The notes under the pieces are model-generated. The model searched no databases. It was given only the letters and a program-made list of their open reading frames with translations, and had not been told where the DNA came from. DNA of 64,000 nucleotides, taken from the NCBI GenBank assembly GCA_016081115.2, contig CM071930.1, forward strand, positions 35,851,641-35,915,640, given 5' to 3'. This document shows, piece after piece, positions 58,115-64,000 of this stretch. How positions within the stretch are numbered: position 1 is the first letter of the stretch; each line of letters starts with the position of its first letter. Origin of the DNA: Rehmannia glutinosa (taxonomy: Eukaryota > Streptophyta > Magnoliopsida > Lamiales > Orobanchaceae). Made by a program: the position numbers and the translations under genes.

Positions 58115-59615
58115 ATTTCTGGGATGTAGTATTAAGTGCCGAATGTGATAGGCATGCCTTTGGCTTGAGAATGTTCCACGCTTCTTCTCTTGGATGGGTT
58201 CTCCTCGGGTCGCCCTCTTCTTTCCTTGCTACACTTCTGGAGAGCACTTTGGACGTCTTTTACCTCCGAATATCACATTGATGACTCCGTCAACATGATT
58301 GTCGCGCTTCTCCTCCCTATGGCGATCTGTGCGGTGCTGGTCTTGGATCTCGACTAAACTTGCTCTGATCCACATAGTCCTTAAGGTGACCTTTTTGGAT
58401 GAATCGCTTTATCTCATTCTTCAAGACGAAACAGTCTTCAGTGGTGTGTCCCCTGTCCCTGCGATATCGACAATATAAATTGGAACGTGTAGGTTGTGGG
58501 GGATCAATGATCCCCTTCTTCTGGGCGGCTATTAGTACCTCCGCTATTGGAGCGTTGAGAGGTGTATAGCTTTGCCCATGATCCTTCATTGGACCCTTCT
58601 GTAACTGGTTCTTATCTTCTTCCCGGGACTTGCGCTTGATTCCAGGTTCAGGCTTGGTGGACTCATCCACTCGAATATGCTTCTCCGCCGACTCAATAGC
58701 TCATCCATGTTGGATGGAGGCTTTCCCGCTAGAGATTCCTTCCGATGATGCCGGGCGTAAGTTCTCGCTATAATATTCCCGCCAAGTCGCATGTTGGGCG
58801 TTGGCAACTTCATTAATCTTCCATGAACAGTTTCATAAATTCCCACAGTATTTCTCCTTCCTTTTGCTTCACCTGAAAGAGGTGAGTGATAGTCTTGGGA
58901 CACCTTTTGTTGATGGAGAATCTGGCAGTATAAAAGCTTCAGCGAGCTTATCCATCCCAGATAGATCCTACCCGAGCCGATTAAACCATGTCGACGTCTT
59001 CGTCAACGTAGTGCGGAACACCTTGCGAGGGGGCATATAATTTGTACAAGTGTTCTTGTGGGTCTCCGCCCCATCATACTCCTAGGTTGGAGGTCTTGAT
59101 TTCGATGGCGCTGTGGTTGCATAATATCATCACGGGGGCCAAATGGCTCATCTTAATCAATGCCGTGGCCCACGAGTTGGCTAGGCTAGCTAGCTAGGAT
59201 GTACTGCTTGAGATTCTTCAACCGGTGGTAGCTCTGCACGATTCTGATTTTCACCGCGACCTTCCTCTCTCTCATCCTGATCGTCCCGACCAGGGTCTTG
59301 GCGGCAGGAGCTGTGGTGGTCTTCCCGCAAATGTTTGCTTTGCGGCAATGTCTTAAAGCGTTAAAAGCTTCATCATCCAGGAGCCTGGAGGGCTTCCCGT
59401 GATGCATAAATTTCTTCAAGAAAGGAGCCCCCAGTAGGAAGGGCGCACCCTCTTGCGAACGGAGGAGAGGGCGGCACTTCTCTAGGAGGAGGAGGGCTGA
59501 CTCTCCATCTTCTGGGCGATCGTTCCTCTTGTTGGTCTTCGGCGCCTCGGCTTGCAGCTTGAGATCCGACTTCATGTGCTTGCCATCGAGTTTGCATCTT
59601 CGTGTACTTTGGCTT
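58115..59615 (-). pseudogene. gypsy gag of element C, broken
   Basis: The start is likely near 59600 (MQTRWQAHEV frame, followed by Glu/Arg/Pro-rich sequence). Next come the capsid-like parts: DPQEHLYKLYAPSQGVPHYV near 59070, then ITHLFQVKQKEGEILWEF and KLFME near 58880. Residues SNMDELLSRRRSIFEWM lie near 58710-58660. The zinc knuckle at 58480-58440 reads YCRYRRDRGHTTEDCFVLKN, followed by IKRFIQKGHLKDYVDQ. These are typical of retrotrans_gag proteins of plant gypsy elements. Several stops and shifts (e.g. near 59000) break it. Confidence 0.8.
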
Positions 59616-59635
59616 TTCCCGCAGACGACGCCAAA
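59616..59635 (-). other. primer-binding site of element C
   Basis: Minus strand TTTGGCGTCGTCTGCGGGAA, a usual plant gypsy PBS shape (TGGCGCCGTCTG...). I do not assign the tRNA. Confidence 0.75.
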
Positions 59636-59639
59636 ATAA

Positions 59640-60167
59640 TGCTGCTTTTTAAGGCAGATCACTCCAAGTCAACGAGGTTGACCAAAATCTTCTTTCCGAG
59701 AGTGGAGTCTTCATGTTAGTCCTCTTCCCGAAGGGGAAGTTTTCAAGCCTTCTTCTCTTTGAGCTGGAAAATCCTTTGATGGGAACTTGCATGCACAAAA
59801 GCGCAAACGTTAGAGGGCCCCGGAGGTTGTCCTAGGGATGCCTATCCGATGCTCAAGTCAACACAATGAACGAGAGAATAACAATAAACGAATACTGTAT
59901 AATAAATGCGTAGGAGAATAATGAATTAATCTACTTTTAGATAAAAGAAAAGGACCTTTTTTATACCTGGGAGATGGGCCCCATGGGCCGTGTAGAAGAA
60001 TTCGGCCTATGGGTCAATCCGCGCAGGAGAAAACGACCGATGGGCCAAACCCGAACTCATTTGGTCCGGTTTAATTATTAAGAGCCCATTGGAAAATTAA
60101 TATTAAATAAAAATATATAAAATAAATTATATATTTAATTAATGAAAGAAAGTTTTTGTTCCCAACA
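59640..60167 (-). repeat. 5' LTR of element C (528 bp)
   Basis: TGCTGCTTTTT to CCCAACA on the plus strand. Minus-strand TATAAAAAAGG at 59955-59965. It ends about 600 bp before the OSCA start codon and would fire away from that gene. Confidence 0.85.
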
Positions 60168-60768
60168 AATACATTTTTTCAGTTCGATAAAAATCTGAAA
60201 ATTGGCTCATTCTCGACCGAAGCTGTCAAACAATAGACAAAAAATAAAATATGTTTAAAAGGATACATCAATTCGTGTTCGACATAAGTAAAGTACGTTC
60301 AAATTTGACTCGATTAATAATTAAATTAATTTTAAGTTCAATAAAAAAATTACATGAATTAGATAGTAACAATTTTTTTTTAGGAAATAAATAGTAACAT
60401 ATTCGATCGGCTTAATCCGTTTATAACCTTGTAAACGATTAATAAAAGAACTAAAAAAAAAGGTTATCTACCGATCAAAAAAAAAAAATAGTTATATATT
60501 TAAAGACTTTTAGACTTCCAAGAGGATAGTGTGTTAAATGAGAAGTATAGTTCAACTAAACTATTCCTTCCTGGTCCCCAAATCGACAACTCTCTCTATA
60601 CCCCCAAACATGCCTCTATTCTATTTATGTTTTAATTCCCTTTTTTTACTCGATTATAATTTCAATTCATCAATTTTCTCAGAACCCTAACCCCTCAGAT
60701 GAATAGTGAATCAGAATTCCATCTTTCTTGAATTCCGATCACCAATTCAATACCTTCAGGCTTCAATT
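60168..60768 (+). promoter_or_regulatory. upstream region and 5' leader of the OSCA gene
   Basis: AT-rich to about 60540, then ctctctatacccc, a tatttatg TATA-like box near 60623 and a telobox-like gaaccctaaccc at 60682-60693. A short upstream ORF of ten codons starts at 60699 and ends at 60731. Exact transcript ends are unknown. Confidence 0.5.
60699..60731 (+). CDS. 10-codon upstream ORF in the OSCA leader
   Basis: ATG at 60699 gives MNSESEFHLS and stops at 60729-60731, 37 bp before the first in-frame ATG of the main gene. It overlaps nothing. It may lower translation of the main frame; this is inference. Confidence 0.35.
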   Translation: MNSESEFHLS

Positions 60769-63300
60769 ATGAGGCTCCGATTCAAAAACTTCGAATTCCC
60801 TTTTCTTGTCAACCCCATGGACGCCGCGTCACCACTGACCTCTATCGCGATTGCCACCCTCTCCCCTCCGCCTTCCTCCGCCGCCGGAGACGGAGAGGGA
60901 ACCTTCGAGGAGGCGTGGTACGGAAACATCCAGTATCTTCTCAATATCTCCGCTATCGGAGCCCTTACCTGCTTGTTAATCTTCGTCTTCGTGAAGCTTC
61001 GCAGCGATCACCGCCGCGTTCCGGGGCCCACCGCCATCGCTTCCAAGCTTCTCGCCGTTTGGCACGCGACCAGCCGCGAAATTTCGCATCACTGTGGTGC
61101 TGATGCCGCGCAATTTCTCCTCATAGAAGGCAGCAGCTCCGCTATCCTCCTTTTCCTTGCCGCCTTGGTTGTTATTGTCATGCTTCCCTTTAATATTTAT
61201 GCAGGTGATGCGCCAATTTCAGATGAATTTTCCAAGACTACGATAAATCATATCGTTAAAGGTTCGCCTTTGCTTTGGGTGCACTTCATTTTTGTTGTTG
61301 TGGTTGTTTTTTTGGTGCATTATGGCATAAATGAGATTGAAAGAAGGTTAAGAATAACTAGGTTTCGAGATGGGAACGGGAATCCAAGTGAGCCGAGTGC
61401 AAATTCGAGTGCAATTTTCACCATCATGGTTCATGGGGTTCCGAAAACGTTAGGGTTTGATAAAACTCCATTGGTTGAGTATTTTCAGCATAGGTATCCA
61501 GGCAAGATTTATAGAGTGGTTGTGCCGATGGATTTGTGTGCATTAGACGATTTAGCTACGGAGTTGGTGAAGGTGAGGGAGAATATTACCAAGTTGGTTG
61601 CAAAAATTGAACAGAGGGGGTTGGCAGATGAGGGTGAGGATTCTGAAGATGCAGGAGACGAGAGGGGTTTCTGGGATAGATTGCGGTTGCTTTGGAGGAG
61701 AGTGAAGGATTTGTGGTACAGGGCTGTTCATGAGTTGGGATTTTCAGATGAGGAGAGATTGAGGAAGTTACAAGAGTTGAGAGCTGATTTGGAGATGGAG
61801 ATGGCAGCTTACAAAGAAGGACGAGCAAGAGGTGCCGGAGTTGCTTTTGTGGTGTTTAAGGATGTTTACACTGCAAATAAGGCGGTTCAGGATTTCCGAA
61901 ATGAGAAAACAAGACGGATTGGGAGGTTCTTTTCGCTGATGGAGTTGCAACTACAGAGAAACCAATGGAAAGTCGAGAGAGCTCCATTGGCCAGTGACAT
62001 ATATTGGAACCATTTGGGATCGTCAAAATTCTCTTTGAAATTACGGAGAGTTCTTGTCAACACTTGCCTTCTGTTGATGCTTTTGTTCTTCAGTTCTCCG
62101 CTTGCTGTGATTAGTGCCATTAAGAGTGCAGCTAGGATTATCAATGCCGAAGCAATAGATAATGCCCAGATGTGGTTGACTTGGTTGCAAAGCTCAAGCT
62201 GGGTAGCTACTATAATATTCCAGTTTCTGCCTAATGTTATTATTTTCGTGAGCATGTACATTGTGATACCATCAGTTCTTTCATACCTTTCAAAGTTTGA
62301 ACGGCATCTTACAGTTTCTCGGGAGCAAAGAGCCGCACTGTTGAAGATGGTCTGCTTTTTCCTGGTTAACCTCATTCTCTTAAGGGCTCTGGTCGAGTCA
62401 TCATTAGAAGGTGCGATTCTAAAGATGAGCAGGTGTTATTTGGACGGTGAAGATTGCAAACGGATCGAACAATATCTGAGTGCTTCGTTCCTGTCAAGAT
62501 CATGCCTCTCCTCACTCGCATTTCTCATTACATGCACTTTCTTGGGAATATCTTATGACCTATTAGCTCCAATACCTTGGATTAAAAACAAGCTACAAAA
62601 GTTTCGAAAGAATGACATGCTCCAACTTGTACCAGAACGAAGCGAGGATTATCCGTTGCAACATCATGACATCGATAACTTGCAGAGACCCCTGATATCT
62701 GAAAGGATATCTGAAGTTATGGTTGGTAATGACGTGTTCTTGAATGGGTCCTCTCCAACTGCAATAGATTTTCCTGGGCATGATCTGTCTGAATATCCTC
62801 CAGTGAGCAGCCGAACATCACCAGTGCCCAAACAGACATTCGATTTTGCACAGTACTATGCGTTCAACCTCACAATATTTGCGCTGACCTTAATTTATTC
62901 GTCATTCTCTCCGCTTGTGGTTCCAGTTGGTGCAATTTATTTCGGGTATAGATATGTTGTGGATAAATACAACTTTTTGTTTGTGTATAGAGTTCGTGGT
63001 TTTCCTGCTGGCAATGATGGGAGGTTGATGGATACTGTACTGTGTATCATGAGGTTTTGCGTGGACTTGTTCCTTCTTTCGATGCTTTTGTTCTTCTCGG
63101 TGCATGGAGACTCTACAAAGCTTCAAGCTATATTCACTCTTGGGTTGTTGGTAATGTATAAACTTTTGCCTACTGATCCAGATGGTTTTCAGCCTGCTTT
63201 ATTGCAAGGCATGCATAGTGTTGACAACGTAATCGATGGAACCCTAGACTATGAGGCTTTTTCACGGCCTACTTTTGAATGGGATAATTGTAATTCATGA
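60769..63300 (+). CDS. OSCA4.1: OSCA/CSC1-like mechanosensitive channel, At4g35870 (GFS10/OSCA4.1) type
   Basis: A single exon, 843 codons from ATG 60769 or 827 from ATG 60817 (MDAASP...). The Arabidopsis protein is close to the shorter size. The OSCA family forms dimeric, TMEM16-like cation channels opened by membrane tension or osmotic stress; GFS10 affects vacuolar protein sorting. Seen: first membrane span with WYGNIQYLLNIS, spans near residues 50-70, 105-125 and 150-170 of the longer form, and a cytosolic loop with TIMVHGVPKTLGF, LRKLQELRADLE and GAGVAFVVFKDVYTANKAVQ. RAPLASDIYWNHLG precedes the main 727/DUF221-type pore domain with many spans (e.g. FLPNVIIFVSMYIVIPS, FAQYYAFNLTIFALT, VYRVRGFPAGNDGRLMDTV). 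No stop, frameshift or intron is seen. Membrane-protein assignment is firm; orthology to OSCA4.1 is from overall residue match recalled from memory. Confidence 0.93.
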   Translation: MRLRFKNFEFPFLVNPMDAASPLTSIAIATLSPPPSSAAGDGEGTFEEAWYGNIQYLLNISAIGALTCLLIFVFVKLRSDHRRVPGPTAIASKLLAVWHATSREISHHCGADAAQFLLIEGSSSAILLFLAALVVIVMLPFNIYAGDAPISDEFSKTTINHIVKGSPLLWVHFIFVVVVVFLVHYGINEIERRLRITRFRDGNGNPSEPSANSSAIFTIMVHGVPKTLGFDKTPLVEYFQHRYPGKIYRVVVPMDLCALDDLATELVKVRENITKLVAKIEQRGLADEGEDSEDAGDERGFWDRLRLLWRRVKDLWYRAVHELGFSDEERLRKLQELRADLEMEMAAYKEGRARGAGVAFVVFKDVYTANKAVQDFRNEKTRRIGRFFSLMELQLQRNQWKVERAPLASDIYWNHLGSSKFSLKLRRVLVNTCLLLMLLFFSSPLAVISAIKSAARIINAEAIDNAQMWLTWLQSSSWVATIIFQFLPNVIIFVSMYIVIPSVLSYLSKFERHLTVSREQRAALLKMVCFFLVNLILLRALVESSLEGAILKMSRCYLDGEDCKRIEQYLSASFLSRSCLSSLAFLITCTFLGISYDLLAPIPWIKNKLQKFRKNDMLQLVPERSEDYPLQHHDIDNLQRPLISERISEVMVGNDVFLNGSSPTAIDFPGHDLSEYPPVSSRTSPVPKQTFDFAQYYAFNLTIFALTLIYSSFSPLVVPVGAIYFGYRYVVDKYNFLFVYRVRGFPAGNDGRLMDTVLCIMRFCVDLFLLSMLLFFSVHGDSTKLQAIFTLGLLVMYKLLPTDPDGFQPALLQGMHSVDNVIDGTLDYEAFSRPTFEWDNCNS

Positions 63301-64000
63301 TTGTGTATTTTTGATAGTTGAAATCATTTGTTTCTTTGACTTCATATGGTGTCCTTGTGTCAATCCATTGTCTTGAGATAAGGGCAGTTTTGTCTACTCA
63401 TAATTGGCTGGATGGGTATTTTTGGATGCAAGTCAATTATTTGATGGCCGTTAGGGGTTAGGGTAAAGTGCAAGACGATTTTAGGATAATTTTTGTTATT
63501 TTGAATTTAGTCGAGTTTTTTTAATTATTAACCCTAGAAATATGTTTTATTTAAATATGTAAGGTCATGAGACAGAATTCTAAGAAACACAAAAATATAG
63601 ATTATTTTCATGAGTTTAGGTTCATACAATTTTTTGTGTTGTTTTTCAATGGAAGATGACCAAATATACAGGCAGTAGTTGTCTGGCCAACACTTTGGAG
63701 GTGGCATGGATCTCATGGTGCGATTTTTTGGCTGGCAAAAGAAGGCAATAATATATAAGAAAAAGGGCATCCTGGACCAAAGGCCCACATCAACCACAAG
63801 AAAATAAAAGTAGCACAGCAAAAAAATAAAAAAGAACTGGTACCGATAAACACCTACACTTCATACATGTCCAGCTACGCATGTTAAACTTATAAATACC
63901 TTGAAAACTAAACAAATAGATTTAAATTCATGAGTATACAACAAATCCCCAGGGTTGAACCTGGCTCCTGATGTATATATGAGGTTTCTATCTCCCAATG
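63301..64000. other. 3' flank of the OSCA gene, no further gene seen
   Basis: AT-rich sequence with a T-rich 3'UTR-like start. A 95-codon minus-strand frame at 63534-63821 has no recognisable domain and is probably chance. No TE end or RNA gene is recognised. Confidence 0.5.

Larger units (their letters stand above)
17842..60167 (-). mobile_element. Ty3/gypsy-type retrotransposon C, gag-protease only, expanded by four nested insertions
   Basis: The 5' LTR (59640-60167) and 3' LTR (17842-32411, split by B) share blocks such as gaggttgaccaaaatc-type text and tatacctgggagatgggcc. PBS at 59616-59635 and PPT at 32412-32429 both read on the minus strand. Flanks aatat/aatac suggest a TSD with one mismatch. 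Gag and protease lie at 57.6-59.6 kb; no RT, RNase H or integrase is found. Between protease and the 3' end an opposing plus-strand ORF occurs (44.9-56.65 kb). Removing B, D, E and F with one TSD each leaves about 6.15 kb. It is therefore a non-autonomous element, perhaps related to the Tat lineage. Confidence 0.8.

Noticed and set aside
17842..60167. Reading 44.9-56.65 kb plus strand as an ordinary host gene
   Set aside because: It lies between the PPT and protease of one gypsy element and within its LTR pair, so it belongs to element C.
63534..63821. 95-codon minus-strand frame downstream of OSCA
   Set aside because: AT-rich, no known motif, no codon pattern; likely chance.

Overview
The window is nuclear DNA from a flowering plant, most likely a eudicot. 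It holds one intact host gene at the far right: an intronless OSCA/CSC1-type mechanosensitive channel of the At4g35870 (GFS10/OSCA4.1) type, about 60.77-63.30 kb. Everything to its left is a pile of nested transposable elements. Nearly all boundaries can be fixed to the base from TG...CA ends, primer-binding sites (PBS), polypurine tracts (PPT) and matching target-site duplications (TSD).

Left block (1-16.6 kb). A minus-strand Ty1/copia element H enters from beyond the left edge and has its 5' LTR at 15935-16588. A 14.0-kb plus-strand Sirevirus-like copia element A (346-14374, TSD agctc) sits inside its pol gene. A 594-bp Mutator-type MITE follows (16826-17419, 9-bp TSD).

Right block (17.8-60.2 kb). 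A minus-strand Ty3/gypsy element C spans 17842-60167. Four insertions inflate it. B is a 14.1-kb Sirevirus-like element of the same family as A (18100-32179, TSD ataaa), lying in C's 3' LTR. D is a 12.1-kb Sirevirus-like element that has lost its whole pol (32521-44639, TSD agaat); it carries a 1.5-kb insertion G (40653-42141, 10-bp TSD). E is a 4.8-kb Tork/TNT1-like copia element (45370-50146, TSD aagac). F is a 5.2-kb gypsy-type element without coding capacity (50167-55348, TSD actcc). With these removed C is about 6.1 kb. It encodes only gag and protease on the minus strand, plus an opposing, apparently intron-containing plus-strand reading frame of the 'putative gypsy type transposon' kind.

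Elements A, B and D share one plan: LTR (about 1.55 kb), PBS of the tRNA-iMet type, gag with coiled coil, pol (absent in D), and a third ORF of more than 4 kb in the env-like position. In all three, that third ORF is preceded at a fixed distance (255-259 bp) by a TATA box and followed by AATAAA, so it looks like a separate transcription unit inside the retroelement. All transposon genes are broken by small indels and stops, whereas the OSCA gene is clean. The indels gather at CTG/CAG-type sites, so some may be sequence errors at methylated cytosines rather than true decay.
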